Source: Leucaena leucocephala (taxonomy: Eukaryota > Streptophyta > Magnoliopsida > Fabales > Fabaceae). From it: DNA of 64,000 nucleotides. Below are positions 25,801 through 37,720 of the stretch, one piece after another; position 1 is the first letter of the stretch; each line of letters opens with the position of its first letter. The DNA lies in assembly GCA_037074615.1 (NCBI GenBank), contig CM073520.1, positions 32,607,527 through 32,671,526 of the forward strand, written 5' to 3'. Under the pieces are notes generated by a model. It saw nothing but the letters and a program-made list of their open reading frames with translations, searched no databases and was not told the DNA's origin. A program made the position numbers and the translations under genes.

Positions 25801-28495
25801 ATTTGTATGAAAAAAAACACTCATTCCTCCTCTTGATGATTCTACCAAGATAAAAGGGAACAGTGGGATATCATCTCAATTGATTTAGTACGTGTTTGAA
25901 ACTACCATTGATAGCTACGTTCACACAAACCGAGATAAATTTCCCCACACATATTTATCCCATAAATCATAAAATTACCATTGATGCTCCAAAATGTCAA
26001 TCCAAACACTCGTTGAACTTAGTGTATAAATATGTCTTCTAGTCCTTAAAAGAAACGAGTTTAAATTATTTGATCCCTAAATTTAATCATATTTGAGGAA
26101 CTAGGGAAGGGCCACACAAACATAAAACCACAAAATCGATAGAACGGTCGTGGAAAAGAAATAAAAAAACAGCAACGTACTAATGGCAAATCTAATAAAA
26201 ATACACGTGGAGAAAAGTCAAGTAAATTTATTCTGTCAACATATTATGGAGAGGAGTCTCAAAGAAGACAATACATATATAAGAATCCCTACTTCCAAGG
26301 CACGCACGCAGACAGGGTGACTATAGAGCTGATCTTCAGCATGTTAGTAGCAATGCTGCCCTGGCCAACCCAAAAAAAAAAAAAAAAAAGGTAAAGTAAC
26401 TACCCGCACAGTCGCACGCATAACTATAACTATCAAGATGTGTGTGTGAGAGAGACTAAATAAAGGAAAGTAATAAGAAACTCTGAACTCAAACCATCAA
26501 GAAAACAAACAAGAACTAATCATCTATTCATCTCAGCCATATCATTTATTATTGTATCTGCCAGCTTCTAAGATGCTCCGCACAAAGCAAAAACCACAGC
26601 CTATGAAGATATAATCAGATAATAAGTACTGTTATAAGTCCCTATTAGGAGCCTCACAAGTAAAATAGGATTTATAAGTTCAAGGAGTTCTCCCTTCCAT
26701 AAACTATTTTTTTGGGATTGGGTTCTCCCTTTGGACTTGTGTTCATAACAGGTACAATCACAGCTTCTATTCAACCCAAGCAGCAAGGGACATTGGAACC
26801 ACCACAATCACAGTATCAACTTATAGCAAGCTAACTCACGCATATAAGCATGTTTCCAGCATCAAAGTATATGCACATACCTTGATACGTTTGGTACACG
26901 GAGAAGTCGTTTCTAGAAAGGAAACGGGAAAAGAAAAATTAGACTTCTGTGTGTTTGGTTGTAAAGTGAGACGGAGAATGGGTTTTCAAGAAAGCCCCTT
27001 TTCCATTACTTATTCTCATTCCCATTCTGACATATATCTATTCTTAGCTTTCTAGGTTTTAACGGATTTTTAGCACCTTAATTGAGCTAAAGTGTGTTAA
27101 TTAGAGATGAATTGCATCAATGAGTGACTTTGTGAATCAAGGGCTATTTAGATAGATTTAATCACTATTGTAATTTTCCTAAGTGTTAATCTCAACATAA
27201 ACCAGAGCAGAATAATTGAGGGATAGAACCTACAGAGAGTAACCAAAAAATTCATAACAGTTGTTCATCTCCGCTTATTGACACAACTTAACTACAAATA
27301 GAATTGGTAAAAAGTCCTTTCCAGCTAATAGTTGCCACATCAATCATATCTCACCACATTACCGCAAAAACTCCTTCCACATTCAAAAATGCTCTATCAT
27401 GATCACCTATATAAATCTCAATAACACGGAATTGATTAAAAAAATCTAGGCAAACAGAACTGATAAAAAGAGTTTTCTGAATAGACAGCCTAATGCACCA
27501 ACAATTGAACGAGCAGACAAACTCTACACTTCCGATTTCAAATTAAAAACCTGCCCACCAATGAAGAAGGCGGCAAATTTAACAGAAGGAGTTAGCTACA
27601 AAAACTATCAATTCAAATGGATAGCTATTTAACAAAAGCTTGTAGTTGGGGCAATGCTAGTGATTTGTTCAGTTTAATACAGCAGACTGATATTCCAACC
27701 ATAGCGTTTTGGTTCTCTACTGACATAACCTTAGGGAGACTTTGCCACAACTAATTTCTTATGTTGATTGCACTATTTCTCCATCCCAGGAGCCAGGTAA
27801 TAGCCATCAAGCACATGACATACAGAACCAATAACAATATATACTCCTTTGGTCCCGGACATAACTAGCAAGTTGATCTTAGTCCAAAATGTAATTTATT
27901 TCTCAATTTTTCTCCAAATTACCCTTATCATACTCCCTCAACAATAATTTAAAAGTGAGAGGAAGAGAATTAAAAAAGATGATTAGAGTAATTAAAAAAA
28001 ATATTTTATATTAACTAACTTAAATAATTTTGTTAAGTCTATTATTATTAATGACATGAGGAATATTATAGATTCTTGAAGTGAATAAAAAATGAGATGT
28101 ATAAAACGATGAAAATCCATCTTTCGAACAATCTTTTCCATTATGCTTCCTGCAGCATAGTCTTCACAATCTCAACCACAACATCATAGTTTTTTTCTAC
28201 ATAAAAGCTATGGAGAAATAATATAAAACTTTATTCTCTTTTGACACAAGAAGAATCTTAAGAAATTTATCAGGACTCAAAACATAACCTAGTTTAATAT
28301 CTTTCAAGTTTCATAATTTATATGGCTTATAGAAATCACTGGAGCATTATCCAATCATCTAAGTAAAGCCCCAGCGACATTGCTAGAAATAATCGCAAAC
28401 ACAAGCAAACATCCAGAATCAACCCATTAGTTCTTTCATCATTTCCAAAGTAGAAAAAAAGAAGATAAAATTAAGACGAACCTATTATCGCCGCT

Positions 28496-29260
28496 TCAAG
28501 CCGAATGAGAGGGAATCATCCCAGTCTGTCTTGTATATGCGAAAATCCCACCAGCCTCAATGACAGGTCCAGCATCGCCAATGGGCTTCAACTTGTACTC
28601 CTTTCCAGTCGAATGATTGATCAATCGGCTCTCGCCGAGCTCTACTGTAACAACATCCCCTGTTTTACACTCCTCACATATTCTCAACTCCGATTCCAAC
28701 GGAAAAACTTCACCTGTGGCCACTGAATTTCTGAAAAATATTCGCGCGTAAGAATCAGCCACTACAGCAGCCACACCAGAAGCGCCCAATGCCACCGGAG
28801 CATGCTCGCGAGACGAGCCACAACCGAAGTTTGATCCAGCAATGACAATTGAATACTTGGTTTTCATCTCGTTGGGCTCTATAAATCGAGTGGTGTAAGA
28901 CGCGGGTAACCCAATAAGAGCAAATGACCCAAGCTGTTCATACTCATCGGGTTTGGAAGGGACTAGGCTTAAATACTCGGCGGGAATTATCTGGTCAGTG
29001 TCGATATTGTCACCGACGACGTAGCAGAGTCCATGAAAGGTTGTGGAATCGGCGGCAGAGGAAGGAGAAGCGCTGGCATGTGAGACAAACGAAGCAGTTC
29101 GTGGAGCGAGCCCTTGGGTGTGGTTGGTAAGACGCTTCACATCAATGGAAGTGGTGGGTAATCTAATGAAGTAAAGACCAGACGAAGGTGAAGGGGAAAA
29201 TGAGAGATTGGGAGAAAAGGTGCGGCTAAGGTTGTGAGATACACTTGCAGAGGTCGCCAT
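28496..29260 (-). CDS. IPMI SSU: 3-isopropylmalate dehydratase (isopropylmalate isomerase) small subunit, plastid
   Basis: Small subunit of the plastid isopropylmalate isomerase. It pairs with the 4Fe-4S large subunit to interconvert 2- and 3-isopropylmalate in leucine synthesis (in Brassicales also methionine chain elongation). The gene is intronless and encodes 254 residues, close to plant homologues. The first ~70 residues are Ser/Thr/Pro-rich, hydroxylated and low in acidic residues, as in a plastid transit peptide (MATSASVSHNLSRTFSPNLS). The mature LeuD swivel domain has the diagnostic VVGDNIDTDQIIPAEYLSL (about residues 78-97) and VIAGSNFGCGSSREHAPVAL. SYARIFFRNSVATGEVFPLE follows, and GDAGPVIEAGGIFAYTRQTG is near the end. 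The ATG at 29260 is the first ATG in frame; upstream codons to 29374 have only non-ATG starts. No lesions are seen. Confidence 0.96.
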   Translation of the reverse strand: MATSASVSHNLSRTFSPNLSFSPSPSSGLYFIRLPTTSIDVKRLTNHTQGLAPRTASFVSHASASPSSAADSTTFHGLCYVVGDNIDTDQIIPAEYLSLVPSKPDEYEQLGSFALIGLPASYTTRFIEPNEMKTKYSIVIAGSNFGCGSSREHAPVALGASGVAAVVADSYARIFFRNSVATGEVFPLESELRICEECKTGDVVTVELGESRLINHSTGKEYKLKPIGDAGPVIEAGGIFAYTRQTGMIPSHSA

Positions 29261-32199
29261 TGTTGAATTCAGAAAGGCTGGAGCTGAACAATAAGTAGGG
29301 TAGGAGTGAAGTGGAATGAAACGAGGGCCGCCGGCTATAGTCTTGGAAAAAATTGTATTCAAATCTCTTATCAAAATTTAATTACAAATAAATTACAGAA
29401 ATTATTAAATTACTATGACTTCTTACATGAATATCTTTATCAAAAAATAACTTAAATAATATGAATAATAATTTAAATAATAAAAATAATAATTTATAAA
29501 TAGGTTTTCAAGCTTTTTTTTTTTTGTAAGTCTTTTAAGTTTCTACAATTAGATCCATTAATCACTACCGTTAAATAAAGATTAACGGAGTCAATAATCC
29601 TTTTAAAAAGTGCTGATGTGGCGAGAACTTATTTTATTTTGCCAACTTGAACTTTGACTGTGATTAAAAGTGCCACATAGGAGAAAAATAAAAGAAAATA
29701 TGAAAACCACATTGACGCCCTCGCTCTCTCATCCCCTTCACCTAGGCTGCTACTTATTCTCGTATTCTCCCTCATCAACTCTTGTAGTCTTTACCAATTA
29801 GGGTTATTATGAGTAATAAATAACTCAATATCGTTTAAGTGAAGTATAGATTTTGAATTTAAGTTTATATAAAAAATTTCTATTAAAAAATTTATCCATT
29901 ATAACTAGATATACGACACGGGTTAGATCTAAATATAATTGAGATAAAATTGAACTAGATAGGCAACAACAAAAAAACTCTTTTAGTCTTTGTTTAACAG
30001 TTGGGACTAAATAATCTAAGTTTTTATATATCTAACTTAACTGTAGAAACTTAAAGACCCAATTAAAAAAAAAAAAACCCTGAATATCTGATTAAAAATT
30101 GAATAAAATTAGAAGTAACTTACTTACAAATTAGATTTTTCTTAGTTTTTTTCATGCCACACCAAAATAAGTGGCGTGTCATCAATCTTCATCACTAATG
30201 CTGCTTCCAGTTCTTAGAATAAATTATAGTTAGAGGGTTGTATTTATTTAAATATAATATCTCAATATATTTTATATATAATATTTATTATTTTTTTAAA
30301 AATTAATTTATATAACTTATTTCTCTCATCTTTAATACATAATATATTTAATTAATTTAATTAAATTAAAAAATTTAATTTAATGAATATGATATATTTT
30401 TAAAATATTTTAAATTAGTTAATATAATATATTTAATTAAATTAAAGAATTTAATTAAGTTAGATTAAAAAATTTAAATAAATTAGTTAGTATAAGACTA
30501 AGTTAATATTCATGGTTTCTTTACCCTTACTTTTTTTTTTGGCAATTTGAAGGATGAATAAAATTCTAGCATTAATATAATTAATTGATATTATTGAATA
30601 ATTTGTCTCCATTAATGTAACTAATTGGGAAACATAAATGAGAAACGACGTACGTTTTCACTTGGCAAATTTATATTTAAGTTTTGCAGAAAATAAACTA
30701 TATTGAATCTATCTTTTAAATTCAGTGAACTAATTTCATGGTATTTTAATATTTCAAAAGGATTTAAAATGGATTTTTTTTTCCTTTTGTTAATGGAAGA
30801 AATATATTTGAAAAAAACATACTTCTAATTAATTTATATCTACTTTTAAAACTTGGTATTGAATTCAACTAAGCCAGCAATCATTTTATTATTCTCTAAT
30901 ATTCTAGATGCATAGAGTTTCATGATTATATTATATTTTTAAAACCTTATTTTCATAAAAGATAATTCTATTTTTCATGATATATATATATATGGATTGA
31001 TACAAGAAACATGATAATTTTTCTATAGAGATCCAAGTGGCATTGAGGATCTTCAAAATTTTGTTGATCGGATAATTTCAATGTAAAATTTCAGTTAAAT
31101 ATCTTTAAATTTTGAAAATTTTAAATCAGTTGCAATTTCAATAATCTCAAATCAATCCTTTGCACTGAAATGGAATTTTGGAATATTTGTGCTTTTGCAA
31201 TATTGTCGAAAGAGGAAAGAAAATGCCACCTCAACTAGTCACCCCTGTTAGCCGCCGAAATTCCAGCGGTCGGGACTTTTCCATGGCAAAGTTGGTCAAG
31301 ATAGGTTTAATTCCAGCACCTCTTTCAAAAAATTATATGACTATTTAGCCACTTATCATCTTGGCAAAAATAGTACAAAAAAATATTCTATTTTAATTCT
31401 TTAATTAATTTAATTAGATTAAATAAATAAATTAATATAATATATTTTCTATAAAATACTTTAATAATCTTCTTTAGTTATTATTTTTTTCTCTTATACT
31501 TAATTATTGTTAAAAATATTAACATAAATCATTTTAAAAAATTAATAAATATATAAAATATATTTATATTTAAAATTAAAATTAATTATCTAATTATTTC
31601 TACCTAAAAAATAAAAATGTAGGTTAAATATTAACTTTAACTTCACATGCATCTCAATAGCTATTTACCATTGTATAGCAATTGACAAATGCACCTCATT
31701 AGCTAGTTAGGCCAATCCACTTAAAGCTCACATATGATAAGAGATACCCATATAATTCTTAATATAACAATTATTTAATTAAATAGAATAAATTAATTAA
31801 ATTAGTTAATATGATATATTTTTTAAAATAATCTATCACCTTCCATAATTTTATTTTTTTTCTTATTTAATTATTATTGAGAAAATATCGATAAAAATAA
31901 TTTTAAAAAATTATTAAATATAAAAAATATATTTTATATATAGCATCAAATCAATTCCTTAATTGTATATTTATTAAAGAATAAGTATCATATACTTTTA
32001 GAGACAAATTAACTCATGACTCACATGAACCTTTTAATTCATTTCTCACAAACATGCCTATACCTCTAACTATAGACTCAACCATATTAATTCAAGCTTG
32101 AAATATTTACAAAGCCACAACATAAACTTAGTTTAAAACCAGACTCTTATCAGATTAGAAGACCCTAGTCCTACACAGAATCTCTGAAACTTGAATGGT
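29261..32199. other. Intergenic spacer, very AT-rich
   Basis: The part adjacent to 29260 is the promoter and leader of the isopropylmalate dehydratase gene. The rest has no credible gene. It contains AT-rich MITE-like copies near 31374-31636 and 31745-31990, and stretches such as 30240-30480 made of TTAATTAAATTAA repeats. Nothing else is recognised. Confidence 0.5.
31374..31636. repeat. AT-rich MITE-like repeat, second family (copies 2 and adjacent 3)
   Basis: Has the family order CTTTAATTAATTTAATTAGA, AATAATCTTCTTTAGTTAT, CTTAATTATTGTTAAAAATA, ATTTAAAATTAAAATTAATT. A further related copy occupies about 31745-31990 (CCTTCCATAATTTTATTTTT then TTATTTAATTATTATTGAGA). Ends are eroded, so limits are approximate. 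Confidence 0.45.
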
Positions 32200-32625
32200 T
32201 CAAGCTTGAGGGCCTCTAGGGTTTGCAGCTGCATCGTCACCGTTGTAATTAGGTTGGTGATGATCGTCGTCGAAGACCCAAAGGTCGTCGATGACCCAAT
32301 CGTTCTCCGGCTGATAACTATTCACCGCAGCGTTGGAGAAGTCCCCCTCAAGCCATGTCTCTCCACCGTCGTCATGCTTCATCCATTCTCCCCACCCTCC
32401 TCCTCCACTCACGCCATGTCTCTCCACCATCTCCATCTCGTTGATGCCCTCTAATTCCCACATGTCACTGCCGCCACCGATGGGGTCGTACTGTCCACCA
32501 ACCTCTGCATTAATCATCGCCACTTCTGCTGCTGATGTATTGTTGTCTTCTTCTGTGTTATTCGCCTTCTCTTGCTCTGGCTGATCGATCTCTTCTTGCT
32601 CGAGCTTAGCCTGCACGTCAGCCAT
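32200..32625 (-). CDS. Unknown acidic, Trp-rich small protein
   Basis: Intronless 141-codon ORF with ATG at 32625 and TGA at 32200-32202. I do not recognise the family. The N-terminal third is acidic and Gln/Glu-rich (MADVQAKLEQEEIDQPEQEK). The middle is Gly-rich with Met/Trp (GGSDMWELEGINEMEM and GGGGWGEWMKHDDGG). The C-terminal part holds an aromatic-acidic motif, NDWVIDDLWVFDDDHHQPNY, resembling short acidic-hydrophobic activation or interaction segments. There are no signal peptide or membrane segments. It is less AT-rich than its surroundings and has a TATA-like box 70 bp upstream, which supports a real gene. It could be a short transcription cofactor or an orphan gene; function not assigned. 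Confidence 0.6.
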   Translation of the reverse strand: MADVQAKLEQEEIDQPEQEKANNTEEDNNTSAAEVAMINAEVGGQYDPIGGGSDMWELEGINEMEMVERHGVSGGGGWGEWMKHDDGGETWLEGDFSNAAVNSYQPENDWVIDDLWVFDDDHHQPNYNGDDAAANPRGPQA

Positions 32626-32694
32626 TTTCGGAGCTAGAAGAAGAGAGATTTGCTTTGGAGAAGTGATGGGAGTGTGAGAGCGGGAAACTGTTAA

Positions 32695-32702
32695 TATATA
32701 TA
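32695..32702 (-). promoter_or_regulatory. TATA-like box upstream of the acidic small-protein ORF
   Basis: TATATATA on the minus strand about 70 bp before the ATG at 32625, next to CA-rich repeats. The distance is compatible with a short leader of roughly 40 nt. Simple AT repeats are common in this window, so this is suggestive only. Confidence 0.4.
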
Positions 32703-34447
32703 CACACATATACACACATTACGCACTGTGACTTGTGAGGTTACGTGCAAGTTCTTACTTCACTTTTTTCCTGGGGGCTGAGTTTTCTTTGCCATTATTT
32801 TCTCGAGGAAGTTTACTTTTAATTCCCTCCACGATATTACCATCATAAGAGATGAGGGTGTTATCTTCTCTTTTGTTTGGCTTGGTGAAAATGGAACGAG
32901 ATTTTGAAGAGAATATAAGAGATGCTATGTAGGCTGAAGAGAAATTGAAAAAACAGAGACGAAGAAGAGGAAACCGAGGGATTGAAGAAAGGGAAGATGG
33001 TCGATCGGATGAGGTAACGTCGAAGTTGCTTGATCGAAAACGTGGAGGTGGAGGTAGCGGTTGGGGACATAAACGGTGGGGCCGACGAACGGACTGAGAA
33101 AGTTAAGGTTAAATATTGGAGTTCAATGTGAATGGATCGGATTGGGAAGTATGTATGTTAAGAATTAAGTGACTGTTTTAAAAAGTTAAAACAAGTTTTT
33201 AAGTTAAAATTTGAGAGAAATTTTAAAATAAATAATTATATTTATATAAAAAAATTAAATTATATTATATTTTAAAATTAAAGTTTTAAATAAATTATTT
33301 AGATTAATTTTTATAATAATAAAAGATCTTATAAACTATTCAATTATTATTTTATTTTTATTTTTTTATATACTCTATTCTCTCTCCTCTCTCCTCACCA
33401 TCTCTTCTCTTTTTTCTCTCTTTACTATTTTCTTTCATATCTCATTTGTCATATTTTCTCTCTCTTATTTTTAATAAAATCATACTCTTTTTAATATTTT
33501 TCAATTATAAAAGTATTTTTTATAATAACTATCTAATATTTATTTATGTAGAATCACTTTTTTCTATAAACTATTCTCTAAAAATTATTTTTTAAAAATT
33601 ATTTTTTATAAATATTTTTTTAAACTCTTATTCAAACCGTTTAAAAAAAAAATGTTCGGCATTGTCGCGCAATGTGCATGCAAACACACCCACAAATTCG
33701 TGACTTGTCATGTGTCTCCTCCCTTCCTTATGTTTTTTCTTGAAAATGATAGAAAAAAATTCTAAAAAATAATAAATATTAAAATAGGATAGTCACCATT
33801 AAATATTACTAATATAATATCTTACTTTAGTATTTACCATTTTTTAGATTCTTTTTCTATTATTTGTCCTTCTTTTTTCTCACTAGTAAAACTTCTTTCT
33901 GTCATTTTCCAACACAATATATCGCTACCGAAATTGAATTGCACATCCAGAGAATATTCCAAAGAAAACAATTCCAGACCCATCACAAAGGAAATGGAAA
34001 CCAATATTTGTTTTATCTTATGTCAAGAGTGAGCTACAAGTAAACCTTTCCAATATTTACAATTAAATTTTTGGGATATATAAAACCTTGACAATTTAAA
34101 ATCTATTTGCAATTAATTTTCTAAAATTTACAACCGAATTTTTGAGATTTGCATATAAAACTTTCCAAGGTATTTTCAAATAATTGAAACTAAATTCATC
34201 AATATTCATAGTTTATTACACTAAATTCTTTTTATGAAGTTTACATATAAAATCACTAACCATAATTAAATTCAAAAATTAGTACAAATTTAAATGTGAG
34301 TTGATATTTTTGTATAAATTAAAAACGTAAAAATACTAAATTCGATGAGTGAATTTACGAGTTTAATTTTATAAATTAAAAATATAAAAATAGTAAATTT
34401 AGAGAGTTAATTAGTGAATTTAACAAAAATAAATTTCTATAAACCTA
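32703..34447. other. Intergenic spacer
   Basis: Holds the likely promoter of the acidic small-protein gene (to about 33100). This is followed by a reverse-oriented GA-core MITE at 33167-33640 and AT-rich sequence to the end of the myosin pseudogene. The 69-codon frame at 32861-33070 is Ser/Phe-rich, without features, and is not called. Confidence 0.45.
33167..33640 (-). repeat. GA-core MITE family, copy F (reverse orientation)
   Basis: Read on the minus strand it has the family order: the GA-rich tract (here TCTCTCCTCTCTCCTCACC on the plus strand, 33380-33470), then AATAAT-rich sequence and TTATAAGATCTTTTATTA. The outer ends are AT-eroded (CTGTTTTAAAAAG and TTCAAACCGTTTAA). Confidence 0.5.
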
Positions 34448-34582
34448 TCAATATTCCATGAGTGGCAACAAGAAACTAAAACCAGAGTTCTCTCGAATGA
34501 GTGGTAGGGGTTCAATGTCTGCGATATCTATTTGCTCCATTGACTTTGATATGCCATCAACCGAAAATGGAATACTGCCAAC

Positions 34583-34585
<3 letters not shown>

Positions 34586-34613
<28 letters not shown>

Positions 34614-34770
34614 TTTTTAATATAACACCTCCATGCATGCATATAATAGTACGGTCAAGTAACATCCACCATACATACATACATACATACATACATACAT
34701 ACATACATACATACATACATACATACATACATACATACATGCGTACATACATGCATGCATGCATGCATAT
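34586..34770. repeat. Compound microsatellite: (AC)14, (ATAC)17, (CATG)n
   Basis: A pure AC dinucleotide run occupies 34586-34613, a pure ATAC tetranucleotide run 34671-34740, and CATG/ATGC repeats flank both (34633-34642 and 34750-34768). The block fills what was the last intron of the myosin tail pseudogene. Cys/Met/Tyr-rich open frames here are repeat artefacts. Confidence 0.95.
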
Positions 34771-35610
34771 ATGGAATCATCATTCAACAGGAAAGAGTTA
34801 TTTGAATGATCTTCAGTGATTATGAGCCTCTCAGGTTGGATATAATATCTGCACCAAAACATGGATCAGATCACAAAGCTTGTCATCATCCTTGACTCAT
34901 GAGAACATATATGATAGCACTGATCCTTATATAGACTGTTGACTTTTTTTAGATAAATTAAAGAATCTAAATCAAAAATCTTTATCTTAAGGGTTAGATT
35001 TAGTCATAATTAACTACTGATCTATTTATTTTATTTAATATATTTAAAAAATTAATTAAATCTTATATTAAGAAGTGGAAAGTGTAGGGGGACACAATAT
35101 GCTTGCCATATTTGTCATCCAAGAACATGGCACATATCTGATATAACTGTTGTATACTCAGGTCCTGTGAATAGGGAAATTAACTGTCCTTAATTAATTA
35201 TATTAACAAACAAATCATTGGTATTTACTTACCGGGCACAGGTCAAGAATTAATTCACCCAGCGTTTTCTTTGGTTTCTTATATATGTATGACCTGATTA
35301 TTAAATTAAGGAGATACAAAATGATGATCAGTCCGTAGTTGCCGCAATCCGACCATTAATTAGAGTGTTGGGTAGAGGAAAATAAATAAACAAATATTGT
35401 ATATGAAGCAAAAAGCTTACTTGCATTATTGAAGAGGGAGACAGATGAATAAGTTATGGGATAGATAAAGCATTAATATTTTCACTAGGATTAATATTTT
35501 CATTGGGATTAATATTTTTATTTTATTATTTTCTAGTATATTTCTAATTTATTCTTATTATTAATTTAATTAAGACTCTTATTTAGTTAGTGTTTTATTC
35601 TAGAGCTTAT

Positions 35611-36090
35611 GTGTGTGTTTAGATAAGATTTTAGAAACGGGCTTATGAAACAAATAGGCTTTTAGGCAACTTATATAAAAGGGTTTTTGGAAAAGAGCTT
35701 ATGAAAAAAAGTTATTTTGGAATAAATGAGTTTTTGGATAGTTATTTCCAGAAATACTTTTATTATTAGTAAATTACAAAAAATAATATAAGTATTAAAT
35801 GAGGAGAGATGAGAGATGAGAGGAGAGATGGTATAAGAAAGAAAAGAGAGAGGGTGTAAGAAAAAGTATGAGAGAGGGTGTAAGAAAAAGTATAGGTAAT
35901 ATAGTAATTAGTTAGTTTATAAGCTCTTTTACTGTTCCATAAGCTACTCTGACCAGTTTATCTGAAACCTTGATTTTAAACCATGATTTAGTCCAAAAGC
36001 TCATTTGAACAAATATGACTATTTGTTTTAAATTTCTCCAAACCTAAATTTTGAGCTAAACCTAAATTTGACAGTTTGCCAAACACACTC
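35611..36090 (+). repeat. GA-core MITE family, copy E
   Basis: Starts GTGTGTGTTTAGATAAG and ends TTGCCAAACACACTC, giving matching inverted ends. The interior holds AATGAGTTTTTGGATAGTTA, GAGGAGAGATGAGAGATGAG, GTAATATAGTAATTAGTTAG and TTATAAGCTCTTTTACTGTT, collinear with copy B. It lies in an intron of the myosin pseudogene. Confidence 0.65.
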
Positions 36091-36945
36091 TATAATTAAA
36101 TAGCTTAAAGTTTGTCAGTTATGGGAACTAGATTTTGGTAAATTGAATTATAGATAGTTATTTTCTCCTTTTGTTATCTTACCCTTACCCTATATTTGGA
36201 TGGGAAGAAAATTAGAGTACAAAATATTAGAAGAGAAAACTCTTAAAGATAATAAAATTTTCCCTATTTTCCCTTATATTTTTTCTCTCCATTCAAATAT
36301 AGCTCAATTCTCTTCTCTCTTCCTCGATCTATTCACTTGTTTTACATCAAAGACACACTTGACTTGGGAAAACAAGACTCTTTACACTTATCCAAATAAT
36401 AATAATAATTAAATAATCCTAAATTAACCTTTTTTTACCTTTAATCCTAAATTAAATTGAACCATTAATCTACACAGAAGCAGATAATATAAAGCCAAAA
36501 TTGGAAGGATACCAGGAATCCAATGGCCTGCCTAGTAGGTTTGAGCTTATACCAGGAGAAACCTGCATACTGCATTGGGGAGGAATCTACCAATTAGCAA
36601 TTGTAGCCCACACAGAAGAAGAGAATAGGATTCCTCCCCTCCTTAATATAAAAGCTAGCCCTTAGTGTAATTTGTGCTACTAGTAATAAACTAAATCTTA
36701 TATTAACGAGGGGAAGAATATTGGAGAAGGCAAATAAATAAATGGACCTCGTCCGTTGCTTTATAATAACAACAGTGCTTCAATTCAGCCAAACCAGCTT
36801 TCAAATACTCCCCATTTCTGAATGAGCAGCACTCTGATCTCTTCTTAAAAGAAGACTGCAACCAATAATAATATACAAAATTGAGACTTCAACTAACACA
36901 TGAAAATCCCAATAACAACAAACAGTGGAAGTTCAATATACTACT

Positions 36946-37193
36946 CCAGTCATTACTATATAATTTATTTAATTAATTTAATTAAATTAAAAAAATTATT
37001 TAAGTTAGTTAGTATGTAGTATTTTTTTAAATACTTTAATATTTTTCTTAACCCTCTCTCGTACTTAATTATTATTAAGGGAGTATCAATAGTGTTAATT
37101 TAGAAAAAAATTAACAAATATAGAAAATATATCTTATATTTATAATTAAAATTAACTCTTTAATTAGATCCTATAGTAAGGATATGGGGAGTA
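36946..37193. mobile_element. AT-rich MITE (copy 4 of second family) with CTCC-type ends
   Basis: Left end TACTCCAGTCATTACTATAT; right end reads TACTCCCCATATCCTTACTA on the opposite strand, so the ends are inverted and start at TA, as in Stowaway-type MITEs. The interior carries TTTAATTAATTTAATTAAAT and TTAATTATTATTAAGGGAGT shared with copies near 24483 and 31374. It sits in an intron of the myosin pseudogene. Confidence 0.65.
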
Positions 37194-37335
37194 TAAACTA
37201 ATAACCTCTTGAATAGCTGGACGTTGATAAAAGAGAACACTTGGGGTGAACACATTCTGAACTAAAAATGGAGGAACCTGTCAAAATAATGAAGCACAGT
37301 GATGAGGTTTCAGTCAAGGATTACATGAAGGGGGA

Positions 37336-37720
37336 ATTCCTATAAGATCCTAGATAAGGGATATAATTACTAAAAAGTCCCAATAATAAATAAGGAGCAT
37401 AAATTCATTGTTATTTCCTTTAGAACTTATTATTTTATACTCTTCAATTATTATTAAATTTTTGGGTAATTAAATGACGTTTCAATTAAGAAACATATAC
37501 ATGCTTGTTGTGAGAATTACATAACAAGAAAATTAATTACTATAAGATCTCAAATAAGAGATATAATAACTAAAGGGTCCTAATAACAAACAAGTACTTA
37601 GCAGCATAAATTTGTGTTGTCATTTCCTATATAAAAACTTAGGTTATTATATGTTTCTCAGTTATTATTAAATTTTTAGATAATTAAATCTCTTATTTAG
37701 AACTTTATAATAATTAAATA
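37336..37720. repeat. Pair of short MITEs with AATTACTATAAG-type ends
   Basis: The second unit, about 37532-37720, starts AATTACTATAAGATCTCAAA and ends with its inverted match (reverse complement AATTATTATAAAGTTCTAAA). The first unit, about 37336-37480, is a diverged partner (CCTATAAGATCCTAGATAAG). Related copies occur near 44275-44440 and 45359-45528. They are non-coding. Confidence 0.55.

Larger units (their letters stand above)
23546..28495. other. Intergenic spacer, AT-rich, with repeats
   Basis: No credible gene is visible. The stretch includes a MITE-like AT-rich copy near 24483-24726, a GA-core MITE at 24781-25426, an unclassified repeat at 25590-25800, an A17 run near 26373, and a purine-rich segment near 26888-27010 that resembles part of the 3109-3480 element. 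It also has a Stowaway-like end (CTCCTTTGGTCCCGGACATA) near 27844. Sequence next to 28495 is probably 3' UTR of the isopropylmalate dehydratase gene. Frames at 24972, 25087 and 26601 are low-complexity or unsupported. Confidence 0.5.

Noticed and set aside
34528..34862. Cys/Met/Tyr-rich open frames on the minus strand and a Tyr/His/Thr repeat on the plus strand
   Set aside because: They are direct translations of CATA/CATG/CA microsatellites; only the short myosin-like pieces at their ends are meaningful.
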